Below, one piece after another: positions 50,296-59,176 of a DNA stretch of 59,835 nucleotides. The notes beneath the pieces are model-generated. The model ran no database searches, was not told where the DNA came from, and saw only the letters and a list, made by a program, of their open reading frames with translations. Origin of the DNA: Intestinibacillus massiliensis (GTDB lineage Bacteria > Bacillota > Clostridia > Oscillospirales > Butyricicoccaceae); NCBI RefSeq assembly GCF_900155735.1, contig NZ_LT707049.1:115307-175141 (forward strand), written 5' to 3'. Made by a program: the position numbers and the translations under genes. Each line of letters starts with the position of its first letter. The stretch's first letter is position 1.

Positions 50296-52605
50296 TTACA
50301 CCATATACGTCGGGTTGAGGGGCACCCAGTAGGCTACGCCCTTGTTGCGCCTTTTGCGTGCCATCCGGGGGTCTTCGTGCGCTATTTTTGACAGCACCAG
50401 CCCTACGTTTGTGGCGCTCACCTTCTGCCCGGCAAACGCCGCAATCCTGGCTGGGCTGACCCAGCGCCACTGCCCTTCCGGCAGGCTGAAATCCATAACG
50501 TCAAGGATCTCCTGCTCAAACTGCATCTGCTGTGCAAACCCTTTGTTCCGTATTTCCAGGGCTTCCTGTTCGCTGCGCGTCAGCCTGAAACTTTGCGTGC
50601 CGAGAAGCCCCCACATCTCATAAACCTGCGCCCATAGCTTTATGAACCAGTCCCGCGGCAGGGAGAACAGCCTGCCCAGGTCGATGTGCTGGACAGGCAC
50701 TGTCCAAAAACGCCGGTTGCCGGTGATATCCCGCAAGAAGGCATCCTGGTTGACCGTGCCGCAAAAGCTTGTCCTGCGGGGGCGCTTGACCGCTGTACGG
50801 CCGTACGGCAGGCGGATGTTGTCCTTTGTCTCAGTAATGAACGCTTTGAGCTGCGCGCTGTCGTCGCGTATGGTAGCCTCCAGCTCCCCCAGTTCCACGA
50901 TCCATGCCGAGGTGGCTTTTATCAGGCTATCCTTATTCTTAAATGCAATGCAGGCCCCTTCTACGAACAGGTTTGCCGATACCGCCAGCCGCCGGCATAC
51001 GGAAGTCTTGCCAAGGCCTTGCGGCCCCTGGAAGGCCAGGACGCCATCTGCCCCGTAGGGTTCGGCCTCGTCGTTAAACGCCAGCGCAACGCACTGCATC
51101 AGCCATTTCCGGATCAGTGTCTTGCTGAACCCATCCGTGACGCCTACGATTTCATAAAGCCCTTCCAGGCGGTCGATATTATCCCAGGCAACGTTTTCAA
51201 TCATCCTCTGCACGGCGTTATAGCGGTGTTCATCCGCGATTACCGCGAGGCACTCCGCGATCGCCGCTGTGGACGCGCCTTTGACCTTTGCTGCACGTAA
51301 TATGTCGCGCAGGTATACCGGAAGGTTGTTTGCCGCGTTCTCGTGTGACCACCCGAGGTGCCCAACACCCCCAAGCTCCAGGTCGCGGGACACCTCCTCG
51401 AACCGGAATGATATCCCCAAGGCGTCCAGGAGCGACGCCACAATATTGGTCGTCAGTTCCTTGTTTTCCAGTGAGCCGAGGAACGCTGCGAGATCCTGCG
51501 TAGTTTTATCCTCCTGCCCTTCAATACCTTGGAAGTCAGCAAGGGCGCTTTCACCAGCCTCCAGCTGCAGCAGCTTCGCGCATTCCGGGTCCTCGCGTGC
51601 CAATGCGCACATCCCGATATGGGACGGCAGCCGGTTGACCGGCGTCCCCTCTTTGGCTGCGTCGTCCAGCTCCCCGAACTTGTGCAGCCGTACGAGGTCG
51701 AATGCGTTGACGAGGGCGCCGCTGCAGGGGTCTGTCGAGTGGTGGGAGTACAGGAATTTGCCATCGTCATAAAGCACTGCACCGCCCGCCGTAGAGCCTC
51801 CTGTGAAGGTATAGCGCCCGGGGGTATCGGTTTCTGTATAGGTGCCGGGCAGGAACTTATCCATAGCCGCGGGCACGTCATAAATGCGGCAGAACGCGCC
51901 CACAACGCCGCCCTTTGCCGTAGGGTCGCCCTGCTTTGCGGCGCTCCGGTCGCGCAGCTTTGCTTCGCCGGGCACGGCCGGCCACGACGTGACCGCGCGC
52001 CAGTCCGAGTAAAGCCCCAGCATGCCGGCGGCGTACAGGAAGGGCTTGTCCTCCGCGGCGTATATGTATTCCCCGTCGGCACAGCAGGACGGCCAGTACA
52101 TCAGGCGCTCAAGCTGGAAGGTCGTCGGGTCGAACCATGTCATTTCCGGCTGCACCAGCTCAGCCAGCTTGCGGCATACCGGCTCGTACTCGTCCGGCTG
52201 GAGCGCGCGGTCGGTTGGTACGACGATGCGCAGGCGCGGTGCGTCCGGGCTGTGCTTGCGGGTACTGTAGACGCAATACCCGATGCCGAGGCCGGCACAT
52301 CGGCGCAGCACCTCGCCCGTGCTTCCGGGCGGCAGGTTGTCGAGGTCGAGCGTCACAAGGTCACGGCACCGCACGTTCCCCTTCTTGCGCCGCCCGGGGA
52401 CATCGCCGCCCACGAACCCGCCAACGTCCTTCAGGCCGTCCTGCTGCGCCTTCTTCATACCAAGGTAGGCCTGGAGGGTTTCCTTGCCGCGTGCGGGTGT
52501 CTTTAGCCGTGCCCACAACTCTGAGACCAGCAGCGTCTGCGGCTGCCAGTCTGTCGCGCGCCGGCTGCCGGCGGTTGAGATTGTTATTGTCCTATCATTT
52601 TGCAT
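50296..52605 (-). CDS. VirE-type primase/helicase (D5-like replication protein)
   Basis: 769 aa. N-terminal primase-like region (DLVTLDLDNLPPGSTGEVLR, HSPDAPRLRIVVPTDRALQ) of the AEP type. C-terminal superfamily III helicase of the virulence-associated E family: Walker A FQGPQGLGKTSVCRRLA, LGELEATIRDDSAQLKAFI, PYGRTAVKRPRRTSFCGTVN, FLRDITGNRRFWTVPV. It opens the origin and primes synthesis with the family A polymerase. ATG at 52605. Confidence 0.94.
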   Translation of the reverse strand: MQNDRTITISTAGSRRATDWQPQTLLVSELWARLKTPARGKETLQAYLGMKKAQQDGLKDVGGFVGGDVPGRRKKGNVRCRDLVTLDLDNLPPGSTGEVLRRCAGLGIGYCVYSTRKHSPDAPRLRIVVPTDRALQPDEYEPVCRKLAELVQPEMTWFDPTTFQLERLMYWPSCCADGEYIYAAEDKPFLYAAGMLGLYSDWRAVTSWPAVPGEAKLRDRSAAKQGDPTAKGGVVGAFCRIYDVPAAMDKFLPGTYTETDTPGRYTFTGGSTAGGAVLYDDGKFLYSHHSTDPCSGALVNAFDLVRLHKFGELDDAAKEGTPVNRLPSHIGMCALAREDPECAKLLQLEAGESALADFQGIEGQEDKTTQDLAAFLGSLENKELTTNIVASLLDALGISFRFEEVSRDLELGGVGHLGWSHENAANNLPVYLRDILRAAKVKGASTAAIAECLAVIADEHRYNAVQRMIENVAWDNIDRLEGLYEIVGVTDGFSKTLIRKWLMQCVALAFNDEAEPYGADGVLAFQGPQGLGKTSVCRRLAVSANLFVEGACIAFKNKDSLIKATSAWIVELGELEATIRDDSAQLKAFITETKDNIRLPYGRTAVKRPRRTSFCGTVNQDAFLRDITGNRRFWTVPVQHIDLGRLFSLPRDWFIKLWAQVYEMWGLLGTQSFRLTRSEQEALEIRNKGFAQQMQFEQEILDVMDFSLPEGQWRWVSPARIAAFAGQKVSATNVGLVLSKIAHEDPRMARKRRNKGVAYWVPLNPTYMV

Positions 52606-52626
52606 GCCTTCTGCGCTCCCTTGTGG

Positions 52627-54630
52627 TTAGTCCTTCGTAAAGTAATCGCCTACCCAGCCGTCAGCCGCCATTGGCAGCCCCGGCGCCCACGTGATCGGCT
52701 TACTCATGATCCTGATGGCTGCATCCAGGTCGGCGCGGCCTTTTTCCACCTCCAGCACAACCTCGTCGTGGATATGGAACACAACCGGGTACCCTGCCTG
52801 TTCAAGCCGTTCGATATTGACAGCCAGGCAGTCACGTGCGATTGCCTGCACACAGTTCTCCGTAATCTTCCCGCCATATGTGTCTGTGGGCTCCCACTTT
52901 TTCGAGGCCTGGTTCATGCCGTAGTAGCTGATCGCTTTCCCGCCCCACTGGTTGATACCCAGATGGGGTTTTGCATAGTACAGCTTCCGGCCGGATGGCA
53001 GCAGTATGGTCAGGAAGTCCTGCCCATTTTCTATATCCGCCTCCCGGGCGAAGACAAGACCATGCGTTGTGCACGCCCTCCCGGTCTCTATGGCCTGGAC
53101 GGCCGCCTGCTCCAGTGCCTTCCAGCAGCGCACGATGGCTGGGTTTGCTTGCCGCCACCGGCTTACGATGTCGGGGAGCTCCTCCTCGGAAAGCCCCATG
53201 CGCAGCGCGCCCATCGCCACGAGCGCGCCGGATCCGCCCTGGTAGCCAAGCGCAAGGGTCGCAACCTTCCCTTTCTGCCGGAGGGTGTATTCCGGGTTGC
53301 CCTTTACGATCCTTTCCAGCGGCACGCTGAACATTTGGGAAGCGGCTGCTTCGTAAATCCTGCCATGCGTCCGGAATACCTGCAGCACCCATTCTTCCCC
53401 CGCTAGCCACGCAATTACGCGTGCTTCAATGGCGGAGAAGTCAGCATCCACAAAGCTGCAGCCTGCGCGGGGAACAAAGGCCGTACGCACAAGCTGCGAT
53501 AAAGTATCTGATACGCTGCCATAAACCAGGCGCAGGGCGTCAGGGTCACGCCGGCGCACCAAGCTACGCGCGAGATCCAGCATCCCGCCGTGCAGGTACG
53601 TGCGTGGCAGGTTCTGTACCTGCACGAGCCGCCCAGCCCAGCGCCCGGTGCGGTTGGCTCCGTAGAACTGCAGCAGGCCACGGGTGCGGCCGTCGCTGCA
53701 CATCGCGGACACTATGGCGTCATACTTCTTCGTGCTGGTCTTGGATAGCTCCTGCCGCAGCCCCAGCACCCGCGCAGCGTCCGGATCCAGGCTATCCGCA
53801 TGCCCCAGCGCGTCCTCTACTGTCTCGCCCCGGAGGTCTGCTATAGGTACCCCCTTTGCCTGCAGCCATGTAAGAAGCTGCTCCCGGCTGTTCGGGTTGC
53901 TTAGGCCGGTCAGCTCCCGCGCCTCGGACAGGGCGGCCTCCGCCGCAGTCTCACCGCAGTATAGCGCGCCGCTGACCAGATCCCGGTCCATTGCTACGCC
54001 GCGCGCATTGATCACTTGGTCGCGTACCCATTCTGATTGTACGGAGCCCGGCACCGGGAACCCTGACAGGCGGCGCTCAATCTCCATTTCCGTCACAACG
54101 TCCTGCCGGCAATACTCCTTGAACAGTTCCCATTTCGCAGGGTCGTGGTGCGGCAGGTTCCGCGTGCGCCCGCCATTGCTTTTGGTCTTGGCGCAGGGGG
54201 TACAGAAGTATTTGATCAGCGCCTTGCCCGTGGCAAGTTTCTGCTTTTCCTGCGGCAGCCCCAGCGCCTTGCCTGTAGCGTCCAGGCCGGCGGTGTACCC
54301 GCAGTAGAGCCCGTGCAGCATCGTGCAGCGCCACTGCGGGAGCCACGCGGCGGGATCCTCCAGCTTTGCCCACTTGCTTAGGCAATACCATTCGAACGCG
54401 GCGTTGTACGCATGCTTGACACAGCACGGGTCCCATAACGCGTCCCACAGCGCGGGTGGGACAGCAGCGCCCGCGGCCAGGTCAAGGGTTTCAACCGGCG
54501 CGCCGTCTAGGCTATACGCAAGCAGGAGTATTTCAAAGTCAGGGGACTGCACATATTTGTACAGCCCCGATTTCGCAATTGGTACGGATGAATATGTTTC
54601 AATATCCACTGAAAGATGGTGTATGGGCAT
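52627..54630 (-). CDS. Phage DNA polymerase, family A (PolA-like)
   Basis: 667 aa. N-terminal 3'-5' exonuclease starting HHLSVDIETYSSVPIAKSG (Asp9, Glu11). Polymerase motif A DADFSAIEARVIAWLAG, B RQKGKVATLALGYQGG and C HIHDEVVLEV. It lacks the 5'-3' exonuclease domain of host Pol I, as usual in phages. ATG at 54630 lies 8 nt after GGGGG; the GTG at 54639 abuts it and is less likely. Confidence 0.96.
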   Translation of the reverse strand: MPIHHLSVDIETYSSVPIAKSGLYKYVQSPDFEILLLAYSLDGAPVETLDLAAGAAVPPALWDALWDPCCVKHAYNAAFEWYCLSKWAKLEDPAAWLPQWRCTMLHGLYCGYTAGLDATGKALGLPQEKQKLATGKALIKYFCTPCAKTKSNGGRTRNLPHHDPAKWELFKEYCRQDVVTEMEIERRLSGFPVPGSVQSEWVRDQVINARGVAMDRDLVSGALYCGETAAEAALSEARELTGLSNPNSREQLLTWLQAKGVPIADLRGETVEDALGHADSLDPDAARVLGLRQELSKTSTKKYDAIVSAMCSDGRTRGLLQFYGANRTGRWAGRLVQVQNLPRTYLHGGMLDLARSLVRRRDPDALRLVYGSVSDTLSQLVRTAFVPRAGCSFVDADFSAIEARVIAWLAGEEWVLQVFRTHGRIYEAAASQMFSVPLERIVKGNPEYTLRQKGKVATLALGYQGGSGALVAMGALRMGLSEEELPDIVSRWRQANPAIVRCWKALEQAAVQAIETGRACTTHGLVFAREADIENGQDFLTILLPSGRKLYYAKPHLGINQWGGKAISYYGMNQASKKWEPTDTYGGKITENCVQAIARDCLAVNIERLEQAGYPVVFHIHDEVVLEVEKGRADLDAAIRIMSKPITWAPGLPMAADGWVGDYFTKD

Positions 54631-54663
54631 ACCTTTCACCCCCTACTTTGGTTTGCTAGGAAA

Positions 54664-54945
54664 TCAGTCATCGCCCTGCGCCTCCTCGACCTCAGTCAGC
54701 CTGACGATCGCGTCCTGCGGGCATTCCCCGATCATTTCATCAAACGCACCATAAACGAGGTCAAGCAGGCTTTCACTGTATTTGTATTTCCCGTTTGATT
54801 CCAACTGTTCAGCAAAATCATGATTCTGTTGCGTCGAGATGCCATCCTCAAACGGGGTGCTCCGGCAAACATATTCCTCACCCATAAACGTCAGCTTTTT
54901 TTCCATCGTGCCATCCGGAAAATATGTAATTTCAAATTTCGCCAT
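54664..54945 (-). CDS. Hypothetical early phage protein (93 aa)
   Basis: Starts MAKFEITYFPDGTMEKKLTF; acidic, beta-rich. Ends RLTEVEEAQGDD. Common small gene before phage PolA; no function known. ATG at 54945 with GGAGACG in front; overlaps the next upstream gene by 14 bp. Confidence 0.75.
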   Translation of the reverse strand: MAKFEITYFPDGTMEKKLTFMGEEYVCRSTPFEDGISTQQNHDFAEQLESNGKYKYSESLLDLVYGAFDEMIGECPQDAIVRLTEVEEAQGDD

Positions 54946-55159
54946 TGTCGCGCGTCTCCTTCCAACGTTTGAACTCTTTGCGGTGTTTAATATAGTCCAC
55001 AATATTCCGCCCTGCATATGTGACCGTCAGCCAATTATCTAACGCACGGTACGCTATAAAGCCCCCGATCTGGATTAAAGCAAATAATATTGCCATACAT
55101 CCGACCAGTACGCTTGCGTTAAAGAACACCATAATGTAGTTTGCCAGGAACTTAATCAT
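54932..55159 (-). CDS. Small membrane protein of the early region
   Basis: 75 aa with one or two hydrophobic helices (about 7-38) and a basic tail (YIKHRKEFKRWKETRDNGEI). Start ATG at 55159 with AGGAGGCACG. No family recognised. A role at the membrane in superinfection exclusion is only a guess. Confidence 0.65.
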   Translation of the reverse strand: MIKFLANYIMVFFNASVLVGCMAILFALIQIGGFIAYRALDNWLTVTYAGRNIVDYIKHRKEFKRWKETRDNGEI

Positions 55160-55310
55160 TGCCTCGTGCCTCCTTAGCCATAAATCTTCTCCATGCCCTG
55201 CGCTCCAGCTGCTTGTCATGCCGGAGTACGTTTAACCTGTGGTGATTGCAGCAGAACCGGCGACAAAACTTGTCCTCCCGGTAAAGGCGTTTATGGATGT
55301 TCCCCTTCAT
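55152..55310 (-). CDS. Small basic Cys/His-rich phage protein (52 aa)
   Basis: Starts MKGNIHKRLYREDKFCRRFC and continues CNHHRLNVLRHDKQLERRAW. Cys-x3-Cys-Cys-x-His-His could bind zinc. ATG at 55310 with GGAGGAGCAAA. Overlaps neighbours on both sides, so it is part of the early operon. Confidence 0.65.
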   Translation of the reverse strand: MKGNIHKRLYREDKFCRRFCCNHHRLNVLRHDKQLERRAWRRFMAKEARGND

Positions 55311-55614
55311 TTTGCTCCTCCATGTCCAAAAACTTCCGCTGCATCGCCGCATATTGGATCAGCTCGCAAATTGCGTCGACCGTGGCATTGTAGGAACGGC
55401 GTACATGGCTATACGGGTACTGGTCAGCCTTGATAAGCCCCCAAGCCTGGTCAAAATTAACTATGCTGTTGCAAAGCTCATCCTGCGCTTCTTGCAGTTC
55501 CTCCAGGATCACCGCATACCCTTCATGTGGGCTGCGGAACGGCGGGAACCTCTTGTTTGCTGAGGCAAGCTCCTTGCCGACCAACTCAATAACATCGTCT
55601 TTCACTGCGTTCAT
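55291..55614 (-). CDS. MazG-like phage protein
   Basis: 107 aa. FRSPHEGYAVILEELQEAQD matches the EExxE-type helix of small MazG-like nucleotide pyrophosphohydrolases; the rest is helical (ICELIQYAAMQRKFLDMEEQ). It could clean the nucleotide pool. AAAAGGAG before ATG at 55614. Catalytic set is not fully visible, so family is tentative. Confidence 0.6.
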   Translation of the reverse strand: MNAVKDDVIELVGKELASANKRFPPFRSPHEGYAVILEELQEAQDELCNSIVNFDQAWGLIKADQYPYSHVRRSYNATVDAICELIQYAAMQRKFLDMEEQNEGEHP

Positions 55615-55659
55615 TTATTTCTCCTTTTCAAACTTTTATTTTTTTATTTGAAATAAAGC

Positions 55660-55688
55660 TTGCTATTTGCGGATTTAAAGTATATACT
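55660..55688 (+). promoter_or_regulatory. Promoter of the cold-shock gene
   Basis: TTGCTA (55660-55665) and TATACT (55683-55688), spacer 17 bp. Predicted start near 55695 gives a 5' leader of about 119 nt, long as in cold-shock mRNAs. The interval 55615-55813 holds this promoter and leader. Confidence 0.65.
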
Positions 55689-55813
55689 GAAAAAGTATTC
55701 TAAATGTACTTGTTGATTGCCACTGGATGTAAGTCAATTTTCATTTTTGACTTATCGCCGGTGGTTTTTTATTTGCACGATTTCGGATAACATCTTTTAG
55801 GAGGTACTGGTTT

Positions 55814-56026
55814 ATGAATAACGGTACTGTAAAATGGTTTAACTCAGATAAGGGCTTTGGATTTATTAAGAATGACGACGGCAGCGAAGACCTGTTCGTC
55901 CACTTCTCCGCGATCCAGAGTGCAGGCTATAAGTCCCTCGACGAGGGACAGCGGGTAACTTTTGATTGCGACGTCGATCCTAAGAATAGCCGCAAAATGC
56001 GTGCCATTAATGTTTGCATTGCTTAA
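55814..56026 (+). CDS. Cold-shock protein (CspA family)
   Basis: 70 aa, full-length cold-shock domain. RNP1 KGFGFI and RNP2 LFVHF are both present: [20 protein letters not shown] then [11 protein letters not shown]. Binds single-stranded RNA or DNA and acts as an RNA chaperone or antiterminator. RBS AGGAGG; long leader with its own promoter. It is the only plus-strand gene within the right 35 kb of the prophage, and likely expressed in the lysogen. Confidence 0.97.
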   Translation: MNNGTVKWFNSDKGFGFIKNDDGSEDLFVHFSAIQSAGYKSLDEGQRVTFDCDVDPKNSRKMRAINVCIA

Positions 56027-56045
56027 AGCTTTGCATCAATAGATT

Positions 56046-56075
56046 GCCGCCCCTTAACCGGGGCGGCTTTCTTTT
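56046..56075. terminator. Bidirectional terminator between cspA and DUF3310 gene
   Basis: GCCGCCCC-TTAACC-GGGGCGGC, then TTTCTTTT on the plus strand. It ends the cold-shock transcript and overlaps the end of the opposite gene. Confidence 0.85.
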
Positions 56076-56284
56076 ACCCCTTTCAGCCTTTCCAAATACC
56101 AGATCGCCTTGTCGATATCCTGCACACCGTTCTTGTGCTTATAGCGCCAGATGTACTTGATCGCATTACCGGCGCAGAACCCTTCAAACCCGGACAGGCC
56201 GGAGACCGCCGCCCGGATCGCGTCTATGCATTCGATGTCCCCGGTGTTGTAGTGTGGCGGGTGGTTGACATTGGTGTTATCCAT
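56054..56284 (-). CDS. DUF3310 phage protein
   Basis: 76 aa. DUF3310 (SaV1-like) pattern: VNHPPHYNTGDIECIDAIRA, GFCAGNAIKYIWRYKHKNGV, DIDKAIWYLERL. Very common in Bacillota phage early regions; function unknown, perhaps nucleotide metabolism. ATG at 56284 preferred over ATG 56290. Confidence 0.93.
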   Translation of the reverse strand: MDNTNVNHPPHYNTGDIECIDAIRAAVSGLSGFEGFCAGNAIKYIWRYKHKNGVQDIDKAIWYLERLKGVKESRPG

Positions 56285-56286
56285 CG

Positions 56287-56568
56287 TCATCGACCTTCGC
56301 CCATACGAGCGCCGCACCACTTACAGACGGGTGTTTCGCATTCGCCCTCTCGGCCTGCACACACCGAGCATATCCATTTGCAGTATTCAGGGCTCCATAC
56401 CCACCGCCCATGCACCGCCGGCGCAGCGTCAACGGCTGGGGTATCATCAAGTTCGGCAATACAGTCTGCAAATACCTGGGCAGACAACATATCCCCTGCC
56501 TCCTCGCAGTCTCCGCGATAATTTTCAAAGCGCTGCTTTATCGCCTCCCGGCTGATCAGATCATCCAT
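56287..56568 (-). CDS. Zinc-ribbon early phage protein
   Basis: 93 aa, starting MDDLISREAIKQRFENYRG. The C-terminal half has APAVDAAPAVHGRWVWSPEY and two CxxC pairs (CSVCAG and CKWCGARMG) plus a further Cys (GECETP), giving a zinc ribbon. A frequent Clostridia phage gene of unknown role. ATG at 56568 sits 6 nt after GGGAGGG. Confidence 0.8.
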   Translation of the reverse strand: MDDLISREAIKQRFENYRGDCEEAGDMLSAQVFADCIAELDDTPAVDAAPAVHGRWVWSPEYCKWICSVCAGREGECETPVCKWCGARMGEGR

Positions 56569-56598
56569 TGTCATCCCTCCCCCGGCTCAGGCCGGATG

Positions 56599-57696
56599 TC
56601 ATATCTTCATTTTGCATTTACAATTCTCATTGATATACTCAACGACCTCCCGGTACCCAAGCCCGCCCTGCGCCAAGCCCCGCAAAGCGAAATCTACGGT
56701 CTGCGGCTCCCGCCCCTTAAGGCGCTCCAACCGTTCCGGGTCGAATTGGCACCCAAACAGGCACAGCTTACAGCCTGTCCGCTGCTCACCGCTAAACTTT
56801 AGCGTACCGTCCGCTTGCCGCACCAGGTCGCCATACATCGGCGCTGTCGGCAGCTTATACCTGTCGATATACCAAAGCACGTCTTGTTCCCGCCAGAAGC
56901 CCATTGGTTTTGATTTCACGTGGTTGCCCTTGAAGGCATTACAGCCCGTTTGCAAATACGAATGTTTACGTATCTCGCTGTCGGAAGCCATTTCGGCGAT
57001 CACTGGGCTGAGGCCGAGTTCACGTTCAATTATTTTGATCGGTGCCTTTTTGAGGATATCGCAGCATTTCTCCGACACCTTGAACGGGGCTGTGATCAGC
57101 GGCCTCCACCGTAGCGCCAGCTTATTATACCTTGAAACCGTGTTGTCGCTCGTAATCCCTGTCAAGTCAAGTACGACAGTATCCGGCGCGCCCATCGCGC
57201 GGAGCATATTGGCCGACTGGATACCATCTTTCAGGCGGCCTTTGATATCATCCCATTGCACGCCGGATTCCTGCAGCCATGACCGTACCTCGCGCACCTT
57301 CCGGGCGGTCTTTTTGCTGGCAACCGGATACCCTTCTGTGCGCAGCACGTCGTAATAGGTCTGCTCGCCACGCACAACATGCAGGTCAATACCGATCCCA
57401 TGTTTCTGCCCGATATAGGCGCAATACTGCCGGACAAATACCTCCATGCCGCTAAACTCATTGCTCGTATTGGCGTAGACGACCGTCAGCGGGATATCCC
57501 CATGATCCTTACGGTTCTTAGACCAAACCCGCGCCGTGATATCGAGCAGTACAGTGCTGTCCTTCCCGCCCGAAAAGGATACTGCGATTTTATAGCCTGT
57601 TTTCAAACACGCCTGGTAGAGTTTCGATACCGAAAGATGGTGTTTAAACTCCGGGCTGTATCCCTGCATTTCTTTTAATTTTTCCGCTGTTACCAT
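56599..57696 (-). CDS. PAPS-reductase-like PP-loop enzyme
   Basis: 365 aa. PP-loop ATP pyrophosphatase: AVSFSGGKDSTVLLDI (residues 38-53), with GITSDNTVSRYNKLA and a Cys-rich segment QTGCNAFKG ... RTGCKLCLFGCQFDPERL and a final CKCKMKI. The cysteines could hold a 4Fe-4S cluster. Phage copies are widespread; possible roles are sulphur addition to DNA or tRNA, not sulphate assimilation, since no partner genes are near. ATG at 57696 with GGAGGG. Confidence 0.9.
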   Translation of the reverse strand: MVTAEKLKEMQGYSPEFKHHLSVSKLYQACLKTGYKIAVSFSGGKDSTVLLDITARVWSKNRKDHGDIPLTVVYANTSNEFSGMEVFVRQYCAYIGQKHGIGIDLHVVRGEQTYYDVLRTEGYPVASKKTARKVREVRSWLQESGVQWDDIKGRLKDGIQSANMLRAMGAPDTVVLDLTGITSDNTVSRYNKLALRWRPLITAPFKVSEKCCDILKKAPIKIIERELGLSPVIAEMASDSEIRKHSYLQTGCNAFKGNHVKSKPMGFWREQDVLWYIDRYKLPTAPMYGDLVRQADGTLKFSGEQRTGCKLCLFGCQFDPERLERLKGREPQTVDFALRGLAQGGLGYREVVEYINENCKCKMKI

Positions 57697-57766
57697 AGTT
57701 CCCTCCCACGTCTGAGAGGTGGCCGGCCATTAAAACGTTGCCTCTATGGTTTGTTGGTTCTCGGGG

Positions 57767-58018
57767 TTATTTGCCGGTCAGCGGATCCGCACCTTTACGC
57801 CGCTTGAACTGCTTGCACGCTGCTCCACCAAGCAAAAATACTGGATACCCCTTCCCCATACCAGGGGAATAGTCTTTATCTCCACTCTTAAAGCAGTAGC
57901 CATAAATCACCGCGCCGTCTGACCTTTCACGCGGTTCTTTCAACGCCGAGAAGTGACGGCAAACAAGGCAGCCCTTCTCCTCGGCCTCAGTGAGATATAG
58001 TGAGATCTGTTCAGCCAT
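57767..58018 (-). CDS. Hypothetical Cys-rich early phage protein
   Basis: 83 aa, from the ATG at 58018 (8 nt after GGAGG). Cysteine pattern KGCLVCRHF ... GYCFKSG ... AACKQFKRR suggests metal binding. Common in this position in Clostridia phages. No function known. Confidence 0.75.
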   Translation of the reverse strand: MAEQISLYLTEAEEKGCLVCRHFSALKEPRERSDGAVIYGYCFKSGDKDYSPGMGKGYPVFLLGGAACKQFKRRKGADPLTGK

Positions 58019-58415
58019 CCTTTCCACCTCCTAAAGCCGCCTCTGCCTCGGCGCGGGTGAGAAACCACGTTTTGCCAAAATCCTTTTTAAGGCAGTCGTC
58101 CGCCCCCTGATGGTGGAGTGCATAATTTCCGTCTCCCCACACCGTTGCACAGCTAACAATGCGTTGACTGATACCGACGCCAAGGGCGTGCTTTTTGCTT
58201 CTCAGTTGGTAGACTGTAACAGCAGACGGCTCGCACGGCAGCACCATGCACAGCCCCTTGTCATCCGCCTTGACCAGCTCGGCGGCGCGGGGAAGTTTGT
58301 CAAACGGAATCGCGTCCTCGTAGGCGGCGAGGCGGTCAACCCACGACCCGCTATATTCAGTATCACCGAGGCGAATCCGCCATTTCCCTCCCTCAAAGTA
58401 GGTGCATCTCTCCAT
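58011..58415 (-). CDS. Hypothetical early phage protein (134 aa)
   Basis: Starts MERCTYFEGGKWRIRLGDTE, has the widespread VDRLAAYEDAIPF motif and ends WFLTRAEAEAALGGGKDG. Family of unknown function, many copies in Bacillota phages. ATG at 58415 with GGAGGTG. Confidence 0.8.
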   Translation of the reverse strand: MERCTYFEGGKWRIRLGDTEYSGSWVDRLAAYEDAIPFDKLPRAAELVKADDKGLCMVLPCEPSAVTVYQLRSKKHALGVGISQRIVSCATVWGDGNYALHHQGADDCLKKDFGKTWFLTRAEAEAALGGGKDG

Positions 58416-58418
58416 CGT

Positions 58419-58814
58419 CTACACCTCCTCCTGCGCAGGCTGGGTGAGCCAGTCGCACCAATCGCAAAACGCAGTCAGCACAGGAACACTGTTTTGCTCG
58501 TCCGCATCGCCACAAAACCCAATAAACCCGTCGCGGTTGAAACTAATGATTTCACGGGAATTGAAATATCTCCCCTTCCCAGTCATATAGGCACAGACCA
58601 TTCCACCGGCCTCTGTGTACTCGCCTTTATAATATTTAGCAGTATTGACACGCAGCCAGTAAACCGGCTTATCTCTTGTCCGTAAACGCTCCTTTTGCTG
58701 CTTCAAAAATTGTTCGTTCAACAGCAATTCAAGATAATTCAGGTCTTTTATCGTGATACTGGCATATGTAAGCCCTTTCTCACTGAAATAGTCTCTCGCC
58801 TCGGTTCTCGTCAT
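58419..58814 (-). CDS. Hypothetical early phage protein (131 aa)
   Basis: Starts MTRTEARDYFSEKGLTYASI. Mixed alpha/beta, with KPVYWLRVNTAKYYKGEYT and a Cys/Trp-rich end (FCDWCDWLTQPAQ). No known domain. ATG overlaps the previous stop (TGATG). The longer frame to 59051 crosses a better gene and is rejected. Confidence 0.7.
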   Translation of the reverse strand: MTRTEARDYFSEKGLTYASITIKDLNYLELLLNEQFLKQQKERLRTRDKPVYWLRVNTAKYYKGEYTEAGGMVCAYMTGKGRYFNSREIISFNRDGFIGFCGDADEQNSVPVLTAFCDWCDWLTQPAQEEV

Positions 58815-59176
58815 CACTCCTCGTCTCCTTCCGGCGGGCGGCGGTAAGCAACCCACGTTTTGCCGTAGTCGCGGCAGGTGTAGTCGCCCTGGCAGTATAA
58901 GGTTCGTTCGCCGTCTTCGGTGTCTACCCCAGTCACAATCGCCCATCGCCCGTATTCTGGCACACCAGGGGATTGCACCCACACCGGTTCCCCGTCCATC
59001 CCCCGCAGCCCCTCTAGCGTCAGCGGGTCGTTGGCCTCGGTCGAGGCGCACTCACGGACGCGAGCAATTAGCAAGGCGGCACTTATCGTTGCGACATCGC
59101 TCGATGACAATGCACGCCATCTCTCCTCGTCATGTATGATATTTTCGGCGCGATTGATGATTTCCATGTTAGTCAT
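58814..59176 (-). CDS. Hypothetical early phage protein (120 aa)
   Basis: Starts MTNMEIINRAENIIHDEERW. Has the patterns LEGLRGMDGEPVWVQ and YCQGDYTCRDYGKTWVAYRR, common in Clostridia phage hypothetical proteins. Function unknown. Confidence 0.75.
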   Translation of the reverse strand: MTNMEIINRAENIIHDEERWRALSSSDVATISAALLIARVRECASTEANDPLTLEGLRGMDGEPVWVQSPGVPEYGRWAIVTGVDTEDGERTLYCQGDYTCRDYGKTWVAYRRPPEGDEE

